The notes under the pieces were generated by a model that made no database searches, was not told the origin of the DNA, and saw only the letters and a list, made by a program, of their open reading frames with translations. Below are positions 1-8,857 of a stretch of 64,000 bases of DNA, piece by piece. Location of the stretch: positions 62,001 through 126,000 of the forward strand of contig NZ_QJST01000007.1 in NCBI RefSeq assembly GCF_003226255.1. The letters are read 5' to 3'. The position numbers and the translations under genes are program-made. Positions within the stretch are counted from its first letter, which is position 1. Every line of letters begins with the position of its first letter. Source of the DNA: Idiomarina fontislapidosi (lineage in GTDB: Bacteria; Pseudomonadota; Gammaproteobacteria; Enterobacterales; Alteromonadaceae).

Positions 1-852
1 CGTGCTCAACCGCTTGAGTTCGCGCTCGATTGGGGTTGCCTCAGAGGACTAGGCTGGGGCAACATCGATAATCCTCGCTATCTTCTCATGCACGGGTGGC
101 TTGATAACTGCCATTCTTTTTTGCCGCTTATCGCTCATCTAAACGATTCCGATGAAGGTATCATTGCCTTGGATTGGGCCGGGCACGGTTACTCTGACCA
201 TCGACCCGTGGGAAACTACTATCATTTTACTGATTATGCTTATGATGTGTGGCAACTGATAAAAAATCAGCACTGGCGAGACATCACATTGATTGGACAC
301 TCGATGGGCGGCTTTGTGGCCAACATAGTCACTACTTTGTTACCTAAGCAAGTTTCTCACTTGGTGCTGATAGAAGCCTTTGGTTTGCTCACAGGAGACA
401 ACGACGATGCACATGAGCAATTGTTATCGGGGTTTCAGTCGCGAAAGAAATCACAAGGTGCGCGTTGGCGCCCATACTCGGATAAAGCTCACGCCGTATT
501 AGCGCGAGCAAAGACCGCCGACTTTAGTAATGAATTGGTCGAGGTTATTGTCGAGCGGGGCATTAAAGTGTCGGCTGAGGGTGAGTGGTGTTGGCGCGCC
601 GACCCGCGTGTTCGCACAACATCGCCTTATCGGCTTCCAGCGCGAGCGGTTGAACAAATTTTGAACCAGTTGCGCGTGCCGGTTGTATTAATAAAAGGGA
701 ATAAAGGTTACGCTCAATTAAATAAAGCGCTCGCGCAATGGCGTCAATGCGTGCCGCAATTGCAGGTGGTTGAGCTGGCGGGTGGGCATCACGTGCACAT
801 GGAATGTCCTGAGGATATTGCAAAGCTGGTGCGCAACGTGTCGTCATCTTAG
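1..852 (+). CDS. alpha/beta hydrolase, 5' end cut by window
   Basis: The reading frame is open from base 1, so the true start lies upstream and only the last 283 codons are visible. The protein has the alpha/beta-hydrolase layout: an oxyanion-side HGWLDN motif, the nucleophile elbow GHSMGG with Ser at visible codon 101, and a C-terminal GGHHVHME stretch that carries the likely catalytic His. It resembles the MhpC-type hydrolases often found beside fadD in marine gammaproteobacteria. The substrate cannot be read from sequence; an esterase or thioesterase role is possible. It ends about 100 bases before fadD, with a FadR-like site in between, so it is probably not under the fadD promoter. Confidence 0.85.
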   Translation, partial: RAQPLEFALDWGCLRGLGWGNIDNPRYLLMHGWLDNCHSFLPLIAHLNDSDEGIIALDWAGHGYSDHRPVGNYYHFTDYAYDVWQLIKNQHWRDITLIGHSMGGFVANIVTTLLPKQVSHLVLIEAFGLLTGDNDDAHEQLLSGFQSRKKSQGARWRPYSDKAHAVLARAKTADFSNELVEVIVERGIKVSAEGEWCWRADPRVRTTSPYRLPARAVEQILNQLRVPVVLIKGNKGYAQLNKALAQWRQCVPQLQVVELAGGHHVHMECPEDIAKLVRNVSSS

Positions 853-879
853 ATTGTGCCAAGGGGCGACATTGAGATA

Positions 880-896
880 AACTGGTCCGATAAGCT
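880..896 (+). promoter_or_regulatory. candidate FadR operator upstream of fadD
   Basis: The 17-mer AACTGGTCCGATAAGCT lies 55 bases before the fadD start. It matches the gammaproteobacterial FadR palindrome AACTGGTCCGACCAGTT (recalled from the literature) at 14 of 17 positions, including the CTGGTCCGA core. A FadR orthologue is encoded at 6136-6846. Repression of fadD in the absence of long-chain acyl-CoA is the expected effect. Confidence 0.72.
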
Positions 897-950
897 CACG
901 TTTACGTGAACTCTACATAATAATTATAGAAATAAATTTTGGAGCCTAGT

Positions 951-2618
951 ATGGAAAAGATTTGGCTTAAACATTACCCCGCGGGAGTGCCAGATACGAT
1001 CGATCCAGATCACTATGCGTCGTTGCTTGATATCCTTGAAGAAAGCATCGAGAAGTATGGTGATAAGACCGCATTCGTTAATATGGATTGCGAGATGTCG
1101 TTTGCAGAGCTGGGCGAAAAGGCGAAGCAATTTGCGGGATACCTGCAAAGCATAGGCTTACAAAAGGGCGATGCGGTTGCGATTATGATGCCAAATCTGT
1201 TGCAGTATCCCGTTGCGCTTTTTGGTGTGCTGGCGGCAGGCATGACGGTCGTTAATGTTAATCCGCTATACACCCCACGCGAATTAAAGCATCAACTGAA
1301 TGACTCACAATCGAAAGCGTTGGTCATCTTAGAAAACTTTGCCAACACCTACGAAAAAATTGCCAAAGATGTAAAACTTGAGAAAGTCATCACTACGCAA
1401 ATTGGTGACTTACTACCTGCACCTAAGCGCTGGCTCGTTAACTTTGTAGTTAAATACGTCAAGCGTATGGTACCGAGTCATTCGATTGGGCAACGTGTTG
1501 ATTTCAACACGGCGCTCAATAAAGGTAAGCAAAACGCATATCAACGGCCATCATTGACCGGAGACGATATCGCCTTTTTGCAATATACTGGCGGCACAAC
1601 CGGTGTTGCTAAAGGCGCCATGTTGTCACACCGCAATATGGTGGCAAACCTTGAGCAGGTTTCGTCGGTCATTACACCGATTATGTCCGATGGCGAAGAA
1701 ATTATTATCACGGCATTACCGCTCTATCACATCTTTGCGTTAACGGCCAATTGCTTGACCTTTATTAAGCACGGTGGACGCAATATCTTGATTACCAACC
1801 CCCGTGATATGCCTGGTTTTGTAAAAGAACTTGGCAAAGTGAAGTTCTCGATGATTTCGGGCGTAAATACGCTGTTCAATGGCTTATTGAATGCTAAGGG
1901 CTTTAAGGATCTTGACTTCTCCAACCTCAAAGTAGCGTTGGGTGGCGGTATGGCTGTGCAAAAATCAGTTGCAGAGCACTGGGAACGCGTGACTAAGTCG
2001 CGGTTACTTGAAGGTTATGGTTTAACGGAGTGTGCCCCTGTCGTCACCGTGAACCCATATGATATCGAACATTACACCGGCAGCATTGGTCTACCTGTAC
2101 CCAGTACTGAGGTAAAAATTTGCGATCCGGATAGTGGTGAAGAGGTCGCTATTGGTGAAGCGGGCGAGCTTTATGTCAAAGGTCCGCAAGTGATGGTGGG
2201 TTATCTGAATCGCCCAGACGCAACTGCTGAGTCGATCAAAGACGGCTGGTTTGCGACTGGCGACATGGCAACGTGCGACGAACGCGGGTATTTTAAAATC
2301 GTCGACCGTAAGAAAGATATGATTTTGGTATCGGGCTTTAACGTCTATCCGAACGAAATCGAAGACGTGCTGGCGGATCATTCTAAAGTGCTTGAAGTCG
2401 CTGCAGTGGGTGTCCCTCACGAGTCGTCAGGCGAGGTGGTGAAAGTATTCATCGTCAAGAAAGACAAGTCGCTAACCGAGCGTGAGATTATCGACTTTTC
2501 ACGTGAGAACCTAACGGGTTATAAAGTACCTAAATTGGTTGAGTTCCGTGATGAGCTGCCAAAATCGAATGTAGGAAAAATCCTGCGTAAAGAGCTAAGA
2601 GACGAGAAAAAAGATTGA
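951..2618 (+). CDS. fadD: long-chain-fatty-acid-CoA ligase FadD
   Basis: FadD activates long-chain fatty acids to acyl-CoA with ATP at the inner face of the inner membrane, the entry step of beta-oxidation. The 555-residue protein has the AMP-binding loop [13 protein letters not shown] near residue 212, the adenylation motif GYGLTEC near 355, the hinge region around DRKKDMI and the C-terminal catalytic Lys in [11 protein letters not shown]. Length is close to the E. coli enzyme (561). I chose ATG 951 because GGAG lies 7 bases before it; an in-frame TTG at 939 is inside that ribosome binding site. The stop overlaps the rnd start, the same fadD-rnd order as in E. coli. A FadR-like site at 880-896 suggests acyl-CoA-responsive control. 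Confidence 0.96.
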   Translation: MEKIWLKHYPAGVPDTIDPDHYASLLDILEESIEKYGDKTAFVNMDCEMSFAELGEKAKQFAGYLQSIGLQKGDAVAIMMPNLLQYPVALFGVLAAGMTVVNVNPLYTPRELKHQLNDSQSKALVILENFANTYEKIAKDVKLEKVITTQIGDLLPAPKRWLVNFVVKYVKRMVPSHSIGQRVDFNTALNKGKQNAYQRPSLTGDDIAFLQYTGGTTGVAKGAMLSHRNMVANLEQVSSVITPIMSDGEEIIITALPLYHIFALTANCLTFIKHGGRNILITNPRDMPGFVKELGKVKFSMISGVNTLFNGLLNAKGFKDLDFSNLKVALGGGMAVQKSVAEHWERVTKSRLLEGYGLTECAPVVTVNPYDIEHYTGSIGLPVPSTEVKICDPDSGEEVAIGEAGELYVKGPQVMVGYLNRPDATAESIKDGWFATGDMATCDERGYFKIVDRKKDMILVSGFNVYPNEIEDVLADHSKVLEVAAVGVPHESSGEVVKVFIVKKDKSLTEREIIDFSRENLTGYKVPKLVEFRDELPKSNVGKILRKELRDEKKD

Positions 2619-3772
2619 CTAAGTTAACTCATCCAGACACTGGATACCGTTATATCAGTAGCGCTGATACGCTGACTGAGTTTTGTCAAAGAGCCCGCTT
2701 AGCGGGCTCATTTGCTATTGATACTGAATTCGTTCGACGAAAAACCTATTTTGCCAAACTCGGGCTTGTGCAACTGAATGTAGATGGCGATACCTTTATT
2801 ATTGATCCTCTAATTGATATCGACTTATCTGCGTTGTGGCAGTTGATCGCCGATCCTGACGTGGTGACCGTGTTGCATGCTGGGGGCGAGGACATCGAAC
2901 TGTTCTTCCATCAGTCTGGCGGCCTGAAGCCGCGTGCCGTGTTCGATACTCAGATAGCCGCCGGGTTTATTGGCATGGGTTCATCGCTTGGCTACGCTAA
3001 TCTAGTCGAGCAACTGTTTGATGGTGTGACGCTGGATAAAAGTCAGTCTCGGACCGATTGGTTAAAACGCCCGTTAAGCGATGAGCAACTTGCCTACGCC
3101 GCGGCGGATGTAAGCTATTTAAATACCATGTATCCGTGGTTGTCTGAGCAAGTGACACAAGCCCATGTTGCCGATATTGTGACTGAGGAAAGTCAGTTGC
3201 AAGTGAGTAAGCGGACGCAAACAATTCCTAACCATTTACTGTATTTGTTTGTCGGTAACGCTTGGCAGCTTAATCAGAAGCAGTTGCAAGTCATGAAAAC
3301 ACTTGCAGCGTGGCGTTTAGATAAGGCGATTAGCGAAAACATGCCGCTGGGCTTTATCTTTAAAGATGGCGTGTTACTCGAGTTGTCACGTAAGATGCCA
3401 CAGTCGAAGTCAGAACTGTATAAAATTAAAGATTTAGCGCCGATGACACGCAAGTATTCCGGTGAAGCCATTATTGAGCAGATTGCATCAGCGCTTGCTG
3501 AGGACGCGTCAAACTGGCCCCAGACCTTGCAAAGACTCGATGACATGCCAAACTACAAAACAGCGTTTAATGGTATTAAGAAGGCTGCTCAGGGCTTGGC
3601 ATCGATGCTGAGCATTGATGCCGCGCTGGTTACTTCACGTAAGCAAATTAATGACTTTTTAATGTATCATTGGCAATTTAGTGCGGATCATCGGGCTGAA
3701 CTGCCACGACCTGATCTGCAGCAGGGCTGGCGCTGGAGAGCGCTGGAAGCTGAATTAAAAGAATTTATTTAG
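2615..3772 (+). CDS. rnd: ribonuclease D
   Basis: RNase D is a 3'-5' exoribonuclease that trims tRNA precursors. The 385-residue protein has the DEDDy exonuclease domain: DTEF at residues 36-39, the HAGGEDIE motif, TDWLKRPL and YAAADVSYL with the catalytic Tyr/Asp. HRDC-type repeats follow in the second half. The start is a TTG whose last bases overlap the TGA stop of fadD (TTGA), with no good ribosome binding site, so translation is probably coupled to fadD. No in-frame ATG exists near the N-terminus, and homology begins close to this TTG. Confidence 0.93.
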   Translation: MTKLTHPDTGYRYISSADTLTEFCQRARLAGSFAIDTEFVRRKTYFAKLGLVQLNVDGDTFIIDPLIDIDLSALWQLIADPDVVTVLHAGGEDIELFFHQSGGLKPRAVFDTQIAAGFIGMGSSLGYANLVEQLFDGVTLDKSQSRTDWLKRPLSDEQLAYAAADVSYLNTMYPWLSEQVTQAHVADIVTEESQLQVSKRTQTIPNHLLYLFVGNAWQLNQKQLQVMKTLAAWRLDKAISENMPLGFIFKDGVLLELSRKMPQSKSELYKIKDLAPMTRKYSGEAIIEQIASALAEDASNWPQTLQRLDDMPNYKTAFNGIKKAAQGLASMLSIDAALVTSRKQINDFLMYHWQFSADHRAELPRPDLQQGWRWRALEAELKEFI

Positions 3773-3787
3773 TGCGAGTTTAACACC

Positions 3788-4033
3788 ATGCTGTGCGACG
3801 TATTTAAAAGCTCGAGAAAAAGCGATACGTATTTGTACCTTCCTATGGGAAGTGACTTTGACGAATTGCCAGAGGCTTTAGTTAGCCACTTTGGCACTCC
3901 CAATAAAATAATGACGATAAATTTAGACAAGCGCGACCAACTTGCTCGGATTAGCGTTGAAGAATTAAAACAGCACTTGGCGGATCCAGGCTATTATCTG
4001 CAATTACCGCCACAACAGGAGTCCATGCTATGA
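3788..4033 (+). CDS. ycgL: YcgL domain protein
   Basis: An 81-residue member of the YcgL family (DUF709) of small soluble gammaproteobacterial proteins with no firmly established function. Family marks are the N-terminal CDVFKSSRKSDTYLY and the GYYLQLPP stretch near the C-terminus. It starts 15 bases after rnd and ends with ATGA shared with the transglycosylase start, so rnd-ycgL-mltB-ycgN read as one compact operon. The start ATG fits the family N-terminus although the ribosome binding site is weak. Confidence 0.9.
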   Translation: MLCDVFKSSRKSDTYLYLPMGSDFDELPEALVSHFGTPNKIMTINLDKRDQLARISVEELKQHLADPGYYLQLPPQQESML

Positions 4034-5061
4034 AAAAGTTAACTTTGAGCACTTTGGCGCTTATCGTAAGTGCGTCGACGATGGCGGTGAGTGGCCACGT
4101 GAACGCTTACCAAGCGGAGTCAAACCAAGCGAGCGAACAGACTGACAATGTTGAACAAAAATTTCAGTCGTACGTTGAACAACTGCGTAAAGAAGCGCTT
4201 GAGCAAGGCTATACGCAAGACACGCTTGATCGTGCTTTTGCAAAGGTAAAATACTATCAGCGCGCAGTTGAACTGGATAAAAACCAGCCTGAGTTCAAGC
4301 TGACTCTAGATACATACCTACCTAGGGCAGTGCCGGATTGGAAAGCACAAAAAGCCGTAGAAAAATACCAAGAGCACAAAGAGTTACTTGACGAAATCGG
4401 TGAAAAGTACGGTGTGCAGCCACGGTTTATTGTTGCCTTATGGGGCATTGAAACAAACTTTGGTTCTTACACCGGTGGCTTTGATGTGGTTTCTGCATTG
4501 ACCACGCTCGCATTTGATGGCCGTCGAGAGGCATTCTTTAAAAAGCAATTGTGGCAAGCGCTGACCATTATTCAGGATGGACATATCGACCCTGAACAAA
4601 TGAAAGGCTCGTGGGCTGGGGCGATGGGACAAACGCAGTTTATGCCAAGCTCGTTCATGAGTTACGCCGTGGACTACGACAACGATGGCAAAAAAGATAT
4701 TTGGAACAGCTATGGCGATGTATTCGCTTCTGCTGCCAATTATCTCAGCTCTGTTGGATGGCGTGATGATGTGACTTGGGGTCGTCAAGTGCAATTGCCT
4801 GAGCAGTTTGATACCTCATTGGCGGGTCTTGATACCAAGAAAGGTCTTGCTGAATGGCAAAAGCTAGGTATTACGCGCATGGATGGCAGCCCTTTACCGC
4901 AACGTGACGACATAGAAGCATCGGTCGTGATTCCTGACGATAAAGAAGGACGTGTTTACCTCGCCTACGCGAACTATGACGCATTGATGCGCTGGAATCG
5001 TTCACACTACTTTGTGGCAGCGGTCGGTTACCTTTCTGACCGTATTCGATTCCCTCGATGA
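4030..5061 (+). CDS. secreted lytic murein transglycosylase, MltB family
   Basis: Lytic transglycosylases cleave peptidoglycan glycan strands to 1,6-anhydro-muropeptides in the periplasm. This 343-residue protein has a signal peptide (MKKL, hydrophobic run, cleavage likely after NA near residue 26) but no lipobox Cys, so it is probably soluble, unlike lipoprotein MltB. The SLT_2 catalytic domain shows WGIETNFG with the likely catalytic Glu141, then GAMGQTQFMPSSF, and a DNDGKKDIWNS segment resembling the calcium-binding loop of Slt35. It matches the second MltB subfamily found in Vibrio and Alteromonadales. It overlaps ycgL by 4 bases and ycgN by 4 bases, so coupling is likely. Confidence 0.92.
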   Translation: MKKLTLSTLALIVSASTMAVSGHVNAYQAESNQASEQTDNVEQKFQSYVEQLRKEALEQGYTQDTLDRAFAKVKYYQRAVELDKNQPEFKLTLDTYLPRAVPDWKAQKAVEKYQEHKELLDEIGEKYGVQPRFIVALWGIETNFGSYTGGFDVVSALTTLAFDGRREAFFKKQLWQALTIIQDGHIDPEQMKGSWAGAMGQTQFMPSSFMSYAVDYDNDGKKDIWNSYGDVFASAANYLSSVGWRDDVTWGRQVQLPEQFDTSLAGLDTKKGLAEWQKLGITRMDGSPLPQRDDIEASVVIPDDKEGRVYLAYANYDALMRWNRSHYFVAAVGYLSDRIRFPR

Positions 5062-5486
5062 ACTGGTTTGATAAGCCACTGCATGCACTCAGCCATCGTG
5101 AATGGGAGGCCCTTTGTGATGGTTGCGGGCAGTGTTGCCTTAATCAATTGTTAGATGAACAAGATAACCTATATCAAACTGATGTGGCTTGTCGGTTGTT
5201 AAACACGGAGCATGCTGTGTGCAGCGATTATGCTAATCGAGCAGAGCGAGTGCCTGAGTGTGTGCAATTGACTTTAGATAACGTTGACTCAGTTGACTTC
5301 ATGCCTAAAACCTGTGCATACAGGCTGAGGGCACAAGGTCAACCGATACCTGAATGGCATCCATTACGCCATCAGGGGAGTAAGCAAGCGATGCAACAAG
5401 CCGGCTACCATGTAGCCGGTCATTGTGTCAGTGAAACAACGTTTCGGGGCGAGCTAGAAGATCGTATCGTCACTTGGCCTCTTTAG
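5058..5486 (+). CDS. ycgN: YcgN family cysteine-cluster protein
   Basis: A 142-residue member of the UPF0260/YcgN family, a CxxCxxCC-type cysteine-cluster protein of unknown function. The cluster CDGCGQCC is at residues 20-27, and further Cys residues (VACRLL, CSDY, PECV, KTCAYR, GHCVSE) could help bind a zinc ion or Fe-S cluster. In E. coli ycgL and ycgN are also neighbours. The start overlaps the upstream gene (ATGA). The stop overlaps the convergent dsbB stop by 4 bases. Confidence 0.92.
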   Translation: MNWFDKPLHALSHREWEALCDGCGQCCLNQLLDEQDNLYQTDVACRLLNTEHAVCSDYANRAERVPECVQLTLDNVDSVDFMPKTCAYRLRAQGQPIPEWHPLRHQGSKQAMQQAGYHVAGHCVSETTFRGELEDRIVTWPL

Positions 5487-5995
5487 CGCAATTTGTGCCA
5501 GATGTGGCTTATGGTTGCGACGGTGACAACCAGTGTCACGCCCGCGAAGATAAACGTCATCCATGCAGGCATGGTGGCACCTAAAAACGACCAATCAATA
5601 TCGCCACACAGACCCGGTGCAGCAAAATAACTTGGCAGCCATTCATGTAGTGGCGCCCATGTCGGAAAATTCGGGGCACTCTCACATACCGCAAAAAAGG
5701 CATTCTTGGACGCTTGTAGATCCCAATGGTCATAGGCGATGAGCAGACCTTCAATGGCGGAATATAGCACGCCTGCTAACGCAGTTAAGCGGATCAATGG
5801 ATTGCTTGAGCCCAGATAACCGAGCAGTGAGAACACCGCGATACCGATGACAGCCATGCGTTGATACACACATTTCACACATGGCTCTAGCCCTAAACCA
5901 TACTGAAAGTAGGCGGCAACAGCCAATAATGATAATGAAATTAGAAACAGCGCCAACCAAGCATTGCGCTGACTTGGCCAAAGGTAGATTCGCAT
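5483..5995 (-). CDS. dsbB: disulfide bond formation protein DsbB
   Basis: DsbB is the inner-membrane quinone-linked oxidase that re-oxidises periplasmic DsbA. The 170-residue protein has four predicted membrane helices and both functional cysteine pairs: the CVKC pair at C39/C42 and the second periplasmic loop pair at C104/C130, numbered almost as in E. coli. It is convergent with ycgN (4-base stop overlap) and divergent from fadR. Regulation is not evident; its promoter must lie in the roughly 140 bases shared with fadR. Confidence 0.95.
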   Translation of the reverse strand: MRIYLWPSQRNAWLALFLISLSLLAVAAYFQYGLGLEPCVKCVYQRMAVIGIAVFSLLGYLGSSNPLIRLTALAGVLYSAIEGLLIAYDHWDLQASKNAFFAVCESAPNFPTWAPLHEWLPSYFAAPGLCGDIDWSFLGATMPAWMTFIFAGVTLVVTVATISHIWHKLR

Positions 5996-6072
5996 GATGA
6001 GATGTATCCAAATATGAGTTTAAGCGCTATAACATAGCCGAAAAGCAAATGGCTTGTCGATAACAATCAGTT

Positions 6073-6089
6073 TGCTTGTCCGACCTCAT
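6073..6089 (+). promoter_or_regulatory. candidate FadR site in the dsbB-fadR intergenic region
   Basis: TGCTTGTCCGACCTCAT has the central GTCCGACC of the recalled FadR palindrome and the flanking CT, but its outer bases match poorly. It lies 47 bases before fadR, a position suited to autoregulation. It is weaker than the fadD site. Confidence 0.5.
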
Positions 6090-6135
6090 ATAACACTGAT
6101 AGAATCACACGATTGATAATGAAACAGGCGTAACA

Positions 6136-6846
6136 ATGATCATTAAAGCAAAGAGTCCGGCAGGTTTTGCCGAGGAGTACATCGTTAAGTCAATCTGGAA
6201 CGGGCATTTTGCTCCAGGTACGATCCTTCCCGCAGAGCGTGAACTGTCAGAGCTCATTGGTGTGACTCGTACAACACTCCGAGAAGTGTTACAGCGTTTA
6301 GCACGGGATGGTTGGCTTACGATCCAACATGGCAAGCCAACGAAGGTCAATAATTTCTGGGAGACGTCAGGTCTTAATATCCTTGAAACCTTAGCTCGCC
6401 TAGACGAAGATGGTATGCCCGAGTTGGTCGATCAGTTATTGTCAGCTCGCACCAATATCAGTGCCATTTACATCCGTGCCGCGATTCGTCACAACCCTGA
6501 AAGAGTGGTTGAGCTGCTGTCGAATACCGATGAACTCGCCGACGATGCTGAACGTTTTGCCGACTTTGATTACCAACTTAATCATGATTTGGCGATGGCG
6601 TCTGGTAACCCAATCTATGTGTTGGTGTTGAACGGCTTTAAAGGCTTGTACTCACGCATTGGTCAGTTCTATTTCTCATCACCTGAAGCACGTCAGTTAG
6701 CACGAGACTATTACCACAACCTCGATAATGTAGCTAAGAAGGGTGACTATAACGAGTCAGTGAACCTGGTTCGTCGGTACGGTTATGAGTCGGCGGAAAT
6801 TTGGCATAGTTTGCGTGGTGACATTCCTTCCAACTTAGTCGATTGA
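6136..6846 (+). CDS. fadR: fatty acid metabolism regulator FadR
   Basis: FadR is a GntR-family regulator that represses fad genes and activates fabA/fabB; long-chain acyl-CoA releases it from DNA. The 236-residue protein has the winged-helix domain at the N-terminus, with [19 protein letters not shown] as the HTH and [12 protein letters not shown] after it, nearly identical to E. coli FadR. The C-terminal acyl-CoA-binding helical domain follows. Length is close to E. coli FadR (239). The start ATG matches the family N-terminus ([15 protein letters not shown]). Sites fitting this regulator lie before fadD and before fadR itself. It ends ahead of a bidirectional terminator shared with sodB. Confidence 0.97.
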   Translation: MIIKAKSPAGFAEEYIVKSIWNGHFAPGTILPAERELSELIGVTRTTLREVLQRLARDGWLTIQHGKPTKVNNFWETSGLNILETLARLDEDGMPELVDQLLSARTNISAIYIRAAIRHNPERVVELLSNTDELADDAERFADFDYQLNHDLAMASGNPIYVLVLNGFKGLYSRIGQFYFSSPEARQLARDYYHNLDNVAKKGDYNESVNLVRRYGYESAEIWHSLRGDIPSNLVD

Positions 6847-6884
6847 GGCAATCGCTTTTTTCGAAAACGGTAGGATCGACATAA

Positions 6885-6910
6885 AAAAAGCCAGCAATTG
6901 CTGGCTTTTT
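6885..6910. terminator. bidirectional intrinsic terminator between fadR and sodB
   Basis: A perfect palindrome with stem GCCAGCAATTGCTGGC flanked by A-run on one side and T-run on the other. It works as a rho-independent terminator for fadR on the plus strand and sodB on the minus strand. Confidence 0.88.
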
Positions 6911-6930
6911 AATCGTTAAACTGAGCTCAA

Positions 6931-7512
6931 TTAAGCAAAGTTTTTGTTCACGAAATCCCAGTTTAGTAGCTTCCAGAAAGCTTCTAAGTAGTTAGGACGT
7001 GAGTTACGATAATCGATGTAGTATGCGTGTTCCCAAACATCAACAGTTAGCAGCGGCGTTACACCATCATGCGCAACTGGGGTGTCTGCATCATCGGTAT
7101 TCATGATGTCGACAGAGCCGTCAGACTTCTTCACTAACCAAGTCCAACCTGAGCCGAAGTTACCTGCAGCGCTTGCGTTAAACTCTTCCTGGAACTTCTC
7201 GAAAGAACCCCATTTGTCGTTAATCGCATCCGCGATAGCACCCGTAGGAGCACCGCCACCATTGGGCTTCAAGCAATTCCAGTAGAACGTGTGGTTCCAT
7301 ACTTGTGCTGCATTGTTGAACAAACCACCTTTCTCAGACTTAATGATGTCTTCGAGTGATTTGCTTTCTAAATCGGTGCCTTTGACTGCATCATTTAGCT
7401 TGCTTACGTAAGTCGCATGGTGCTTGCCATAATGGTATTCGAGGGTTTCTTCTGAAATGTGTGGCTCGAGTGCGTTCTTCTCATAAGGAAGAGCGGGAAG
7501 TTCAAATGCCAT
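6931..7512 (-). CDS. sodB: iron superoxide dismutase
   Basis: SodB dismutes superoxide to oxygen and peroxide in the cytoplasm. The 193-residue protein carries the metal ligands expected of Fe/Mn-SOD: His27 (in YHYGKHH), His in NHTFYWN, and Asp and His in [24 protein letters not shown] and the A-A-GNFGSGW loop indicate the iron type. It starts with [10 protein letters not shown] as in most SodB proteins, with GGAGAGA before it. It is divergent from grxD; a promoter with TTGAAA and TATATA is visible upstream. Confidence 0.96.
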   Translation of the reverse strand: MAFELPALPYEKNALEPHISEETLEYHYGKHHATYVSKLNDAVKGTDLESKSLEDIIKSEKGGLFNNAAQVWNHTFYWNCLKPNGGGAPTGAIADAINDKWGSFEKFQEEFNASAAGNFGSGWTWLVKKSDGSVDIMNTDDADTPVAHDGVTPLLTVDVWEHAYYIDYRNSRPNYLEAFWKLLNWDFVNKNFA

Positions 7513-7590
7513 AATCTCTCTCCATAGTTTTTAGTGCAAATAGCGTATTACACAAAATAAATGTGCAAGCTTTTGTTGTTGTTCATACGA

Positions 7591-7619
7591 TATATAAGGG
7601 TGACTGGTTCTCTTTTCAA
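7591..7619 (-). promoter_or_regulatory. predicted sigma-70 promoter of sodB
   Basis: On the minus strand TTGAAA (7614-7619) and TATATA (7591-7596) are separated by 17 bases, about 80 bases before the sodB start. This is a sequence prediction only. Confidence 0.55.
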
Positions 7620-7693
7620 GTATAAGTTTTTATTATTTACGGTACTGGGTGTAAAGCGTTCAAAGAGAGCATTCGGGGGTTGCATGTGTTAAA

Positions 7694-7718
7694 ATACTTG
7701 AGTATTTTTATCAACCAT
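7694..7718 (+). promoter_or_regulatory. candidate type-1 IscR site upstream of grxD
   Basis: A 25-base segment starting ATACTTGAGTA and ending TCAACCAT matches the recalled type-1 IscR consensus (ATASYYGACTRWWWYAGTCRRSTAT) at 21 of 25 positions. It sits 29 bases before the grxD start. Control of an Fe-S cluster carrier by the Fe-S-sensing regulator IscR would make sense, but IscR itself is not in the window. Confidence 0.58.
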
Positions 7719-7747
7719 TCCATTCGTAAACAGTGATTTGAGGTGAT

Positions 7748-8089
7748 ATGGAAACCATCGACAAGATTAAACAGCAGATTGAAGAAAACCCAATCCTTCT
7801 ATACATGAAGGGCTCACCTAAATTGCCGAGCTGTGGCTTTTCTTCTCAGGCCTCGCAGGCGCTGATGGGCTGTGGCCAAGCGTTCGCTTATGTCGATATT
7901 TTGCAGAACCCCGACATTCGCGCGGAACTGCCGAAGTATGCAGACTGGCCAACATTCCCACAACTTTGGGTTGAGGGCGAGCTTATCGGTGGTTGTGACA
8001 TCATCGTTGAGATGTTCCAAAAAGGCGAGTTACAAGAATTGATTACTGAGGTTGCAGCACGTCACCCGCAACCTGAAGGCGACGAGTAA
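7748..8089 (+). CDS. grxD: monothiol glutaredoxin GrxD (Grx4 family)
   Basis: Monothiol CGFS glutaredoxins bind a [2Fe-2S] cluster with glutathione and pass clusters to target proteins. The 113-residue protein has the CGFS active site at residues 29-32 (KLPSCGFS), the cis-Pro segment WPTFPQLWV and the GGCDI glutathione-binding motif. GAGG lies just before the ATG. The gene is divergent from sodB and followed by a peroxiredoxin gene, and an IscR-like operator lies in its promoter region. Confidence 0.95.
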   Translation: METIDKIKQQIEENPILLYMKGSPKLPSCGFSSQASQALMGCGQAFAYVDILQNPDIRAELPKYADWPTFPQLWVEGELIGGCDIIVEMFQKGELQELITEVAARHPQPEGDE

Positions 8090-8201
8090 TATTCGGCATT
8101 GTGAGGGGTTGATCTTTTATCTTCGATCCCCATATTTATTAGAGCTTTTAATTTAGGTCGCATGCATGCGGCCCAACATTCACTTAATACGGAGAGTATC
8201 A

Positions 8202-8807
8202 ATGGCAGTTTTAGTAGGACGTAAAGCACCTGACTTTACCGCAGCAGCGGTATTGGGCTCTGGCGAAATCGTAGAAGATTTTAAATTTTCTGATGCGATC
8301 AAAGGCAAGAAAGCGGTCTTGTTCTTCTACCCGTTAGACTTCACTTTCGTATGTCCTTCTGAGCTTATCGCGTTCGATAAGCGTTTGGACGAGTTCAAAA
8401 AGCGTGGTGTTGAAGTCATCGGTGTTTCAATCGATTCTCAATTCACCCACAGCGCATGGCGCAACACTGCAACTGACGATGGCGGTATTGGTCAAGTTAA
8501 ATACCCATTGGTTGCTGACGTTCGTCACAGCATCTGTAAATCATACGACGTTGAACATCCAGAAGCGGGCGTAGCGTTCCGTGGCTCGTTCTTAATCGAC
8601 GAAGACGGTGTTGTACGTCACCAAGTGGTTAACGACTTACCATTAGGACGTAACATTGATGAAATGTTGCGTATGGTTGATGCGTTGAACTTCCACCAGA
8701 AACACGGTGAAGTATGCCCAGCAGGTTGGGAAGAAGGCAAAGAAGGTATGAAAGACAACGCTGAAGGCGTTGCAGCATACTTGTCTAAGAACGCTGACAA
8801 GCTGTAA
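8202..8807 (+). CDS. typical 2-Cys peroxiredoxin (AhpC/Prx1 type)
   Basis: This cytoplasmic enzyme reduces hydrogen and organic peroxides through a thiol cycle. The 201-residue protein has the peroxidatic Cys51 in FTFVCPSE and the resolving Cys172 in GEVCPAGW. It also has GGIG (94-97) and a C-terminal YL (193-194), the pair of motifs associated with Prx forms sensitive to over-oxidation. I chose ATG 8202 because GGAGAG precedes it and MAVLVGRKAPDF is the family start; an in-frame ATG at 8166 lacks a ribosome binding site. The natural reductant is not shown by context (no ahpF here). Confidence 0.93.
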   Translation: MAVLVGRKAPDFTAAAVLGSGEIVEDFKFSDAIKGKKAVLFFYPLDFTFVCPSELIAFDKRLDEFKKRGVEVIGVSIDSQFTHSAWRNTATDDGGIGQVKYPLVADVRHSICKSYDVEHPEAGVAFRGSFLIDEDGVVRHQVVNDLPLGRNIDEMLRMVDALNFHQKHGEVCPAGWEEGKEGMKDNAEGVAAYLSKNADKL

Positions 8808-8828
8808 TAATAGCTCACAGCGATTCAT

Positions 8829-8857
8829 AAAAAACGCGCCATTTGGCGCGTTTTTTT
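8829..8857 (+). terminator. intrinsic terminator after the peroxiredoxin gene
   Basis: Stem CGCGCC/GGCGCG with loop ATTT, flanked by A-run and followed by seven T. The A-run upstream means it can also serve rnt on the minus strand, whose stop lies at its edge. Confidence 0.88.

Noticed and set aside
8101-8145. Terminator or riboswitch between grxD and the peroxiredoxin gene
   Set aside because: GGGGTTGATC and GATCCCC can pair but the stem is interrupted and has no clear T-run.
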